A stretch of 64,000 bases of DNA from Sphaerolaimus hirsutus (Eukaryota; Nematoda; Chromadorea; Monhysterida; Sphaerolaimidae): NCBI GenBank assembly GCA_964036195.1, contig OZ038454.1, positions 28,010,315 through 28,074,314 on the forward strand, read 5' to 3'. Both the position numbers and the translations under genes were made by a program. The notes below the pieces were generated by a model that worked only from the letters and a program-made list of their open reading frames with translations, did not search any database and was not told where the DNA came from. Shown in pieces: positions 55,301-64,000 of the stretch. Within the stretch, counting starts at the first letter, position 1, and each line of letters opens with the position of its first letter.

Positions 55301-58300
55301 TTTTTTTAAAAAGAAACGTTTTTTTTTTTTTTTAAACATGACGCCCGAAATGTTTTTTTTTTAAAAAAAACATCGGCCGAAATTTTTAGTACTAAGCACT
55401 AGGTATTTTACAAAATTTTTGCGCGCAAGCGCGCAATTTCACACACAAATTGACATTGGTGGTTGTTTTCATTGGTTTTGTTGCATTTTTAGTATCAAAA
55501 CATCCATTTCTATGTGCTACCATGGGTGAATAAGCCGACATATGTTGCTGTAATATATAATATTGAGGTAATGTGCTTCCATGTACCTCCACAGTGTGTA
55601 ACTTCACTCCCAAAGTAACAACCTCCTTTTATAACCTTGTTTGATCACCATTCCGTGCCAAACTTTACCTGAAGTCACGAACATTCGACTATAAGGCGAT
55701 ATAAGAACGATATGTCGACGAAAAATGGATATTTTTGACACAAATCACCACTTATAATGCTATCCCATGGCTCCACAGCCATTATATGGTCATATTTAAC
55801 ATCACAGAGTATTGCCAGTGTCTGATATACCTATATATGTTGACACTAGGTCATATCTGGGAGCTTTTAAAAAAAAACGTTTTTTTTTAAAAAAAAACGT
55901 TTTTTTTTTTAAAAAAACATCGAGTTAAAAAAAAACGTTTTTTTTCCAACCCTAATCCTGCTGGCGCGTTATCGACTAAGCCATAAGTAATTTTAGGCGC
56001 ATACTTTGCTGTCTGCTGAGTAGTGATGTAAAAAGCGCCAGACTTTTGGCGCCAAGCGCCAAAAGCGCCATGGCGCTTTTCCGGAACTAGCGCCAATGGC
56101 GCCACAGCAAAATGGCGCCAAGCGCCATGGCGCTTTTCTGGACCTTAGCGCCAAGCGCCAAAGGCGCCAGGGGGACATGGCGCCAAGCGCCAATGGCGCC
56201 AGCGCCAAAATGATATTGCCTTTAATGATTCAGGTGAGACAAAGTACTATTTTCTTCACTTTCAATAACTTGTATTGCCTCCAAAAACACAAAAATGGTC
56301 AAATAATGGAAATCCATAAGTTTTCTTGCTCAACATCCAACTGTAACTACCGTATTACCTCGAATAATCCCCCCTTGAATTGACCCCCCCATCGAATTAA
56401 CCCCCCCCCCCCTCAATATGAGCTGGGGAAATAATACCCCCCCCTCGAAATACCCCCCCCCTCCGGAATGATGTACATCATGTATGCAATGTACATGATG
56501 CATTTACGACTACTAATTTGCATTGCAGCTACACTGATACACTCATTTGTGTACAGTGATACATCTTTAACCCCAATAAAACCTATTTTCTCACATTTAT
56601 TACGTTTTTGTGTATGAAAAACCGTATTCTTTACTATGAATTTCACGAAAATTTCACGAAAAAAAAACGCCACCCCTCGAATTAACCCCCCCCCACCTAA
56701 AATTATGCTGGCGAAATAATAAACCCCCATGAGGGTATTTCGAGGTAATACGGTAAGACTGGTCCAAAAAGATAGCAAATTGCCCCTCTGAAGTGGTGGA
56801 AGCTGAAAGATTGTCTGATGGTTGGGGGTTGCAGAGTTTCGATCTATTGGATATTTCAAGATTTAAAGTGCAAACTGTGAGATAACAGGGTAAAAATAGC
56901 TAAATTACATATCTGAGTAAAATACCTATGTAAAATAATTAAATACGTGGCCAAAAATTGCTGAAAATGGGCAATAAGGCACATGAACACCGCGGCGCAA
57001 TTATCACTCCCTGGCGCTTTTTTGGCGCTTTAAAAAATGGTAGCGCCAAGCGCCAATGGCGCCACTGGAAAGTAGCGCCAAGCGCCAAAAGCGCCATGGC
57101 GCTTTTTGCTTTGGCGCTAGCGCCAGGCGCCAGCGCCATGGCGCTTTCACATCACTACTGCTGAGTATACCTTTGTTTTTACATGATAAGTGAACAGTGA
57201 AAGATAAATTCAGTGAGAAGCATTTGCAATATCTACTAAGTTTCAAGGTTAATTTGCAACCTGAAACGTTGAGTTTGACGTTTCACTGAAAATATGTACC
57301 GTATTTCCTCGAAATACCCCCAGGGGGGTTATTTTTTCAGAGTGGAAATTTTGAGGGGGGGGGGTTATTATTTCGTCAGAAATTTTCGGGAAATTCATAG
57401 TAAAGAATACGCGTTTTCATACCCAAACCCGGTAATAAACGAAGGATATATTGGGACATATGGACATAAATACATATGTACACAAATCAGGGTATATGTG
57501 TACCTGCGATGCAAACTGGCATCAATAAATGCATCATGTACATTGCATACATGATGTACATCATTCCAGACGGGGGGGTTTACGAGGGGGGGGGGTATTT
57601 TTTCCTCAGATCGAAAACCCCTGGCGGTATTTCGAGGGGGTGGTTGATTCAAGGGGGGGGGGGTTATTTCGAGGGGGGTATTTCACAAAAAAATACGGTA
57701 CATAGACCAGTAGATATTTACATATCAGTAGTAGGGATGGCCGATATTTTTTAACCGTTTTATTTTTCTGTTATTTTATTTAAAAAAGAACGGTCGTTAA
57801 AAACATTTTTTGGCCATCCCTTATCAGTCTTTTATGGGTTTTCGGGATTTCGACATAAGAACATTGGATTGGGTGATATCGTGTTTCTTACTATTTTTTA
57901 TCCCTCTCACTTTGCGACACGCAGAGAGTGGTGGTGTGCCTGGAGGAGTCGCTGTTCATACACAACATTCGCGACATGAAGGTGCTCCATACAATCAGGT
58001 AACATCCACATAGGGTTCAAACGATATATCGTATCGAATATCGGATATCGACCATTTTTTAATATCGAATATCGAAAATTTTGAAAAAATATCGAATATC
58101 GACCATTTTTCCGATATATCGAACCTGTATTGTGTCCCAAAATTAGGTTATCATTTTCATTTTGAGATGTTTATGATTGATCTGATGTGCTTCTAGATCT
58201 AGTATTGTATTTGATGAGTAAAAGTACATAGTAAATATTTATATCATTGTTGTTTGAGTGCTAAATTTGAAGCCATAAAATGCTGATATGCTATTTTTTG

Positions 58301-61300
58301 CAACATGCCCTTAAGCAATTAGGTTAGAAGTATGAACTGTAATACAGTGGTCCCCGGGTTAACGGTTCCCCCGCTTATCGGGTTCCCCGTGTTAAGGGGT
58401 GGAATTGTGCAAAACGGGGACATGTGAGAACAAAATTCCCCGGATTGTAGGTTTCCCCGCATTCCCGGGTTATCGGGTGGAATTTGAGAAAAACGACTGC
58501 ATTTCTATATAAAAATGGCTCGGTTATAGGGTATTTTTAAGCATTGCATGAAAGCATACCGTAAAGAATATCAAATTTTCGAATCAAATCAAATAATCGA
58601 CCATTTTTTGACATATTTAGAATATTATTGTGAAAAATATGAAATATTGACTATTTGTACTATCTGATATCGATCATCTTTGCTGTTGATTATAAAACTT
58701 CCAAACATTTCACCCCCCGGTTATCGGGTTCCCCGTATTATCGGGTGAGTTTTCAAGAATTTCACTCCACCCGATAACCCGGGGATGACTGTATCTAACA
58801 ATAGTTATTTGTCTGATACACCTTGATTCATCATGTTTTTCTTCCATTTTCTACTTTTAGTGATGTAAACCTTGCTAAAATCACTTCTACCATTCACATT
58901 TCAGTAAAGAGATGATTAACCATGTGTGCAACCACATGACAATACAATATGCAGGGACGTATCCAGGATTTTTGAGCGGGGGGGGCTGCTTGTTTACGGA
59001 GGCCGGCGAGGGGGGGGGGCTCAGCCCCCCCCCTAAAATTTTAGCTACATAGTGGCAGAATGGCGCCATGGCGCTGGCGCCATTAGTAGGCGCCACGCCA
59101 TGGCGCCATTGGCGTTGGCGCCAGCGCCATTGAACGCTGTATATGTATGTAAATATACATACAAAACAGAAAAAAGCACCACATTGGATGTATTCATCAC
59201 GATTTGCAGCCTCATGGAGCAAATCTGACGATAATACCTTATGTTTGGTGAAGAATGCGCGCTTGCGCGCAAAAATTTTTACACTGAGGTTAAAAAAGTC
59301 GCATTTTCCGGTCACTTTCTGGTCTCGCCCCGGAAGGGGGGGGGGCTGCAGCCCCCCCCGCCCCCCCCCCTGGATACGGCCCTGACAATATGCCACTTGA
59401 AATATGCCTTGCTATACCAAAAGCAAATCGCAATATCGAATATCGAAAATATAGTAATATCGAATATCGACCATTTTTCAATATCGATATCGAGGTTCCA
59501 TATCGTATCGATATCGAATATCGAGTTTCAGAAAAAATATCGAATATCGATTATCGATATCGAAAAGTCATATCGTTCGAACCCTACATCCACAGGTCTA
59601 TCTGTTTTGTAGAATATCGATTTTTGATATTTTTATGTCTAATATCGAATATTGATATCGAGAATGTCGCTAATCGATACTGAGAAGTCGTATGCTCATC
59701 CCTCTGAGTCATACCGATAGTGTTGGGGCTATATATCGAATTTCGACTATTTGTTCATATCTAATATTTAAATTTTCAAAAAATAAAAGAAGTTTTAATA
59801 TCGTTAAAAATCAATATCGATATCAGAAAGTTATATCGTGCATTTACAATATCACTCTCAACATAAGTTCCATTTCAACATTCTTTTCAATGCACACCGA
59901 CTCAGAGAAACGCCTCCGAACACGCGCGGCGTGTGCGACTTGACCTCTGGGGACGCGTCTTACCTGGCCTACCCCGGCTCCAGCGCCACCGGCCAGCTGC
60001 AGATATTCGACGCTGCCAATCTCGCCTCGCTCACCACCATCGCTGCGCATGATGGGCCTTTGGTGGGTCGTGGATTTGCTCAAAATTGACTTTTTTGCAC
60101 TGAAAAATGTGAATGGAAGGAAACCTCCAGTGTGCATTTTATGGCATACGAGTGTGTTTTTATAACTTTTTGCGGGAAAATAGAGGAAACCCTGAATAAC
60201 GTAAATACCTTTGCCCTAAATCCCGAACCCTAACATTTGAAATGCCAATCTCGAAAAATCGAGGGATTATCGAGAGAATAATTATCACTGTTTTACAGAG
60301 CTTTTTGATAAAAAAATTAGAAAGGGTGGGTAAAAATGTAGCTGATTGAACTTACCGCACGCAATGGTGACCGTGACTTGGTGAAAACTTAAATGGCGAC
60401 ATCCAATGTACACTTATTGTATATGCCATATGTGTTTTAGTTATCAAATTTTCAAAGTTAAACTTTCACAATTTTAAATTAAAATTTAAACTAATTTAAT
60501 TCATTCAACCGAATTGATTCATTTGCATTTCAAAAAATTTCACTCTTCACCCAAGTCACGGTGCAAACTAATAAGGTGTGCAGGCACAATAATGTGTTTA
60601 TTTCGCAGGCGTCGGTGCGGTTCACCCCCAACGGCGACATGGTGGCCACCGCGTCCGAGAAGGGCACCGTCATTCGCGTGTTCGCCGTGCCCGCCGGAGA
60701 ACGCCTTTTTGAGTTCAGGCGCGGAGTTAAACGGTTATTTGGAGTTGTCGTCACGTGTCTGGGTCGGATTGCTATGGGGCCGCCCGCGTGTGATGATTTT
60801 TTGCACATTTTTTTTAAATCTGAGGGCACTCCGAGACCCTGTACAACTGTCCTGTACAATGTTTAATGTCATGAAACGTATCATGAGTCATGTCAAATGC
60901 TCTGTAAAATGTCAAACAAAAAAATATTTCTGGGGGGTATCATTTTGTCAAAATTTGCAAGCATTTTTCAATCAGCTCGTTTCATGAAATATACTTGATT
61001 AACAACATCACATGACGTTTTTGTTCAAATTGTACGCAATAAATTCATCATATTCCTAAAGGGGGTATTATTCAACGGGGAAAGGGTCATTTTTTAATCG
61101 CTCGTTTAACAGGGGGAATTATTCAAGCAAATACGGTACACAACTTATACCTCCTGGCAGCTGCGTGACGATCTACTCGTTGGCATTCAGCCAGTGCGGC
61201 CAGTTCGTCAGCTCGAGCAGCAACACGGAGACAGTGCACGTGTTCAATTTGGACGGCACGCACAAACACAACGCCGCCGCCGAGCACACTTCCGGCGCAC

Positions 61301-63820
61301 CGCAGGCGCACAGGTGCTATTGCTCACACTTATGATGCTTTGATGTGCGATTGAATTGAGTGTAGGAACAAACGGTCTTCAAAATATCGGCGTGCCTCAG
61401 CGCATGTAAACTCTCAGCGCATCTAAGCTCTCAGCGCATGTTTATATGCTATCAGCGCCAGGGACGTATCCAGGATTTTTGAGCGGGGGGGGGGCTGCTT
61501 GTTTACGGAGCCCGGCGAGCGGCCATATAGTGACGAAATAGCGCCCTGGCGCTGGCGCCATTCGTAGGCGCCACGCCATGGCGTCATTGGCGCTGGCGCC
61601 AGTGGCAGAAACCACTGTATATTTATGTAAATATACGTACATATACGCCGACGGGCACATTTTTGACAGAAATTTGAGGGATTTGTGCCTAAGGGGACCG
61701 ATCCACTGATGGATAAGGGGACCGATCCATTTGCGGGGGTGAATGTGCGCTTGCGCGCAAAATTTTTGCACAAAACGTAAAAAATGTATAGGAGAAGTCT
61801 CATTTCCCGCGATTTTTTTGGTCTCACCCCGGGAACGGGGGGGGGGCTGCAGCCCCCCCCCCGCCCCCCCCTGGATACGTCCTTGATCAGCGCATCAGAG
61901 CTGTCAGCACATTTATGCACACTATGGTGCAGCTGCGCGGCGCGGCAAGACTTTTGTGTATGTCGCCACCCATAATGTGCGTAGATTCGAAAGTGTACAT
62001 GCTCTGAGTGTAGATTACATGCGCTGAGAGCTTGGATGCGCTAAGAGTTTACATGCGCTGAGAGTACCACCCTTCAAATATGTCTTGTTCCCTTTAAAAC
62101 CTTTTCAAAATAACAATCATTCGGTGCCAATTCCCCAAGTGGATAAGCGGCAAGACAAGTGACAGACCACCGACCTGTATTATACCAGTGACAGTCCGAC
62201 CTGTCACTTACTCGTCACTTGACTTGTCACTTTGCCGTCACTTGTCCACTTGCTGGATTGATCCACTTGTCCTCTAGAGGCTATTGGAAAGTGCCCTACA
62301 AAAGAGTGTTGTCGCAGAGTTTCCGAGGAAGGCGCCGGCTGGATGGACTACGTGTCGCGCACCGCGTCGCAGTACCTGCCCGCGCAGATGACCGACATCT
62401 TGCAGCAGGTTAACTTGTAGGACCGCGTGCTATGCATGTTTCTGAACTGAAACACTTCATCGTGAAGTCATCGTTTTTAAAATAAAATTTGTTAAAAAAT
62501 GAAGTTGGGCGTAAAAGATATGATAGTTGTACTGTGCGCCGCCTATTCTTTTTAAAATATTTGTATTAGGAGAATAGCTATTTATGGGAGAATGGCTGAT
62601 TATATCGAGATTGGTCGATCTAACCCCTAAATTCATAGCCGCCCATACGCTTGTATCATGGTCTGTGTGTCATTCTTAATCCCACCCCAAACGATGCCCC
62701 CTTAGTGAGCGATCCCGAGAACCATTTGCACTTACATCTAGGGTGGCAGACGGTACGGCCTTGCGGTAAACCGTACGGTACGGTAAATTTTCCATTTTGC
62801 GGTAAACGGTACGGTACGGTAAATTCTGCCACCCTACTTACATCGCAACCCCCCCCCCCCCCAGGACCGGTCGTTCGCGACGGCGCGCCTGCCGACTGCG
62901 GCGAGCGGCGCGGCGGCGGGCGGCACGGCGGCGGGCGCGGGCGCCATGGCTCCGGGGTTGGCGTCGCCCGCCGCCGCGCAGTCCATCGCCGGTGCGGCGG
63001 CGCACTGCGACAAGAGAACTCAGCTCGCTATCACCAGGTGCGCTGCACTGGGCTAGGCTCATTACGCACAGAAACCCGTTACGCACACGCGCACGTTACG
63101 CACAGAATCAAAACCCGCCACGCACAGACGCCCGTTACGCACACAACTTGGCCCTGTGCGTGGCGGGCTTGTGTGCGGTGGGTCCCAGTCGGCCATCTCA
63201 GTCCAGGATTTTCATGTGTGTTGAAGTAGTTGACACCTGAAATTTCATCAACTGTTACAGCTGTTTTCTACATATTTTACATTCGCAATCGCGAAAGTCA
63301 AATATGTAGAAAACAGATGTAACGGTTGGCAAAATTTCGGGTGTCAACTACTGCTACATAGGGAATAGAATAGAAGAGAATGTGAAAAATCACACAAATT
63401 TTGTCCGCACAGAAACTCGGTACGCACAGAAACTCGGCACGCACATGGCATCAGCTATGTGCGGGCCGAGTTTCTGTGCGTACCGAGTTGACTTCTGTGC
63501 GTAACGGGCTTCTGTGCGTGCCGAGTTTCTGTGCGTACAGCTACAGGCTCCGCTGCACTCGCTGGGCCAGTTACATTGAACCGGGGTTGGGATTTTCAGA
63601 TTTTGAGATCGGGACCACCCCACCTAATTTTTCATCTATGAATCCCCGGAGGTGTATAAATTTACTAAATCTATATTTGACATGTATCCAATTCTGTTGT
63701 ATTTTCCAGCGGCCGCGGCGGTCAGTTACGTTTGATGGTGGCTAGTACCGATGGATACCTGTACATTTACAATTTGGATACGAAAATTGGTGGCGAGTGC
63801 GCTTTGCTCAGACAGCACAG
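52363..63820 (+). CDS. WIPI2: WIPI2/Atg18-like autophagy propeller protein (3' partial)
   Basis: Ten exons: 52363-52418, 52492-52574, 54890-55059, 57925-57998, 59906-60062, 60609-60733, 61161-61313, 62318-62408, 62865-63037 and 63710-63820, all in phase; the gene continues past the right edge. The family (PROPPIN) is a seven-bladed propeller that binds PI3P and PI(3,5)P2 on the forming autophagosome and, in the WIPI2 branch, recruits ATG16L1. Visible landmarks are [67 protein letters not shown], the lipid-binding FRRG at 216-219 preceded by [25 protein letters not shown], and [10 protein letters not shown] with [11 protein letters not shown]. Exon 9 adds an Ala/Gly-rich stretch where WIPI2 has a short loop. 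The WIPI1/WIPI2 group is clear; which of the two is less so. Confidence 0.96.
52692..53663. mobile_element. hAT-type GAGTCGAGTC-family element
   Basis: It runs TAGGGCTCGAAACTCG..GAGTTCGAGCCCTA with the duplication GCTACATA / GCTACAGA (7 of 8) at 52684-52691 and 53664-53671. Subterminal words are CGAGTCGAGTCGGG; the GCGCGCTCACGCGC palindrome lies near 53425. It sits in WIPI2 intron 2. Confidence 0.88.
54271..54366 (-). repeat. tRNA-like SINE head
   Basis: The minus strand has A-box GGTGGCTCAGGTGG and B-box GGTTCGATCC with a TCGCGC/GCGCGA hairpin between them. These are good Pol III internal promoter boxes in a tRNA-like arrangement, but no body or tail could be defined. Confidence 0.5.
55271..55954. 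mobile_element. hAT-type AAAACG-family element
   Basis: It runs TAGGGTTGGCCGATG..TTTCCAACCCTA with the exact duplication ATCCTGCT at 55263-55270 and 55955-55962. The core is the inverse of 46911-47538, with the GCGCGCAAGCGCGC palindrome near 55421. Confidence 0.92.
56021..57157. mobile_element. hAT-type AGCGCCATGGCGCT element with a nested copy
   Basis: It runs TAGTGATGTAAAAAGCGCC..GCGCTTTCACATCACTA with the exact duplication CTGCTGAG at 56013-56020 and 57158-57165. Confidence 0.9.
56350..56753. mobile_element. CTCGAA-family MITE nested in the preceding element
   Basis: Ends CCGTATTACCTCGAA and TTCGAGGTAATACGG are flanked by TA on both sides, with the GTATGCAATGTACATGATG core. Confidence 0.85.
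57299..57698. mobile_element. CTCGAA-family MITE, TA target
   Basis: It runs CCGTATTTCCTCGAAATACC..CAAAAAAATACGG with TA on both sides, in WIPI2 intron 3. Confidence 0.8.
58345..58791. mobile_element. pogo/Tc1-like MITE, TA target
   Basis: The ends CAGTGGTCCCCGGGTTAACG and GATAACCCGGGGATGACTG are flanked by TA. The form recalls pogo/Tigger termini (CAGT...TCCC), and internal GGTTATCGGGTTCCCCG words repeat. No transposase frame is present. Confidence 0.75.
58952..59384. mobile_element. hAT-type CAGGGACGTA-family MITE, nested
   Basis: It runs CAGGGACGTATCCAGG..CCTGGATACGGCCCTG with the exact duplication ACAATATG at 58944-58951 and 59385-59392. It contains the GCGCGCTTGCGCGC palindrome near 59257. 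Confidence 0.92.
60355..60595. mobile_element. CTAGTTTTCAC-type fold-back MITE in WIPI2 intron 5
   Basis: Inverted GTGACTTGGTGAAAACT and CACCCAAGTCACGGTGCAAAC arms; the body matches 48015-48290. Confidence 0.55.
60822..60925. repeat. Fragment of the TGTAAAATG fold-back family
   Basis: One arm, GGCACTCCGAGACCCTGTAC, and part of the body are present in WIPI2 intron 6; the second arm is not seen. Confidence 0.5.
61459..61885. mobile_element. hAT-type CAGGGACGTA-family MITE
   Basis: It runs CAGGGACGTATCCAGG..CCTGGATACGTCCTTG with the exact duplication ATCAGCGC at 61451-61458 and 61886-61893, in WIPI2 intron 7. The palindrome GTGCGCTTGCGCGC lies near 61745. The flanking DNA itself repeats CTCAGCGCATGTAAACT words. 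Confidence 0.92.
62739..62836. mobile_element. 98-bp TACCG-family MITE
   Basis: It runs TAGGGTGGCAGACGG..TTCTGCCACCCTA with the exact duplication CTTACATC at 62731-62738 and 62837-62844. It ends 28 bp before the acceptor of WIPI2 exon 9 and consists only of termini and CGGTACGGTAAA words. Confidence 0.9.
63050..63551. mobile_element. hAT-like element with TTACGCACAGAAAC words
   Basis: The 8-bp flanks GCTGCACT at 63042-63049 and 63552-63559 match exactly. The termini GGGCTAGGCTCATTACGC and TGTACGCACAG-type complement are imperfect. It fills most of WIPI2 intron 9 and holds an inner inverted repeat (GTTGACACCTGAAATTT..AAATTTCGGGTGTCAAC). Confidence 0.7.
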
Positions 63821-63877
63821 GTGCGCTTCTGTTTTTTTATTAGGGCTTATTTGCCACGACGGAGATGTTCTTAACTA

Positions 63878-64000
63878 CTGTATTTCATCGAATAAGACCC
63901 CCTTGAATAACCCCTCCATGTTGGCCGAGTAAGGAAAAAATAACTCCCAGTTGCATAACTCCCCCTTACTTGAATAACTCCCCCTCTGTGATAGGTAGAA
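63878..64000. mobile_element. CTCGAA-family MITE, cut by the window edge
   Basis: It starts CTGTATTTCATCGAATAAG after TA and continues with TTGAATAACTCCCCCT-type blocks to the end of the window. Confidence 0.65.

Larger units (their letters stand above)
58011..59586. mobile_element. hAT-type ATATCG element hosting two insertions
   Basis: It runs TAGGGTTCAAACGATATATC..CATATCGTTCGAACCCTA with the exact duplication CATCCACA at 58003-58010 and 59587-59594, starting 12 bp after the donor of WIPI2 exon 4. Confidence 0.92.

Overview
This is a nuclear window from a multicellular animal, probably an invertebrate; the species cannot be fixed from the sequence. It carries six spliced protein genes with GC-rich coding exons set in AT-rich introns. 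The genes are metazoan (KCTD3/SHKBP1-like, EPHX4-like, an Apaf-1/CED-4-like apoptosis adaptor, eRF1, WIPI2/Atg18-like), and eRF1 keeps the NIKS, YxCxxxF and GGQ motifs of the standard code. Exons were placed by hand from homology, GT/AG signals and reading phase, and the phase closes across every junction given.

Layout. (1) 326-7421, minus: KCTD3/SHKBP1-like BTB and WD protein, running off the left edge. (2) 9523-13391, minus: complete EPHX4-like epoxide hydrolase. (3) 16670-35129, minus: complete 23-exon CARD / NB-ARC / helical / propeller-like protein of the Apaf-1/CED-4 family. (4) 36261-47992, plus: complete 10-exon eRF1, head to head with gene 3 across about 1.1 kb. (5) 42686-46579, minus: an unrecognised gene inside the 6.1-kb last intron of eRF1. 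(6) 52363-63820, plus: WIPI2-like PI3P-binding propeller, running off the right edge. The genes share no pathway beyond ordinary cell upkeep (translation termination, autophagy, apoptosis, lipid epoxide handling), so this is not a functional cluster.

Introns and intergenic DNA are filled with short non-autonomous DNA transposons. More than 20 have exact or near-exact 8-bp target-site duplications that I could read, and terminal repeats of the TAGGG or CAGGG type, the hAT signature. Several families each fill their subterminal regions with their own short reiterated word (GATATCGA, GGGATC/GGGACC, TACCG, TTTTCCG, AAAATCG, AAAACG, GAGTCGAGTC, AGCGCCATGGCGCT, TTACGCACAG). Up to three levels of nesting can be read. 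A second group (termini TACCGTATT..CTCGAA, and one pogo-like copy) sits in TA sites.

The most notable signal is a fold-back family (termini near CCACTCCCGGACCCTGTAAA). Four of its copies coincide with whole introns in genes 3 and 5, and at those sites the splice signals come from the element ends or from the duplicated target. This is the structure expected of introners, transposons that create introns. A second unusual signal is in the splice donors: by hand count about 45% of 64 GT donors have a pyrimidine at +3, while +5 G is kept in about 78%.
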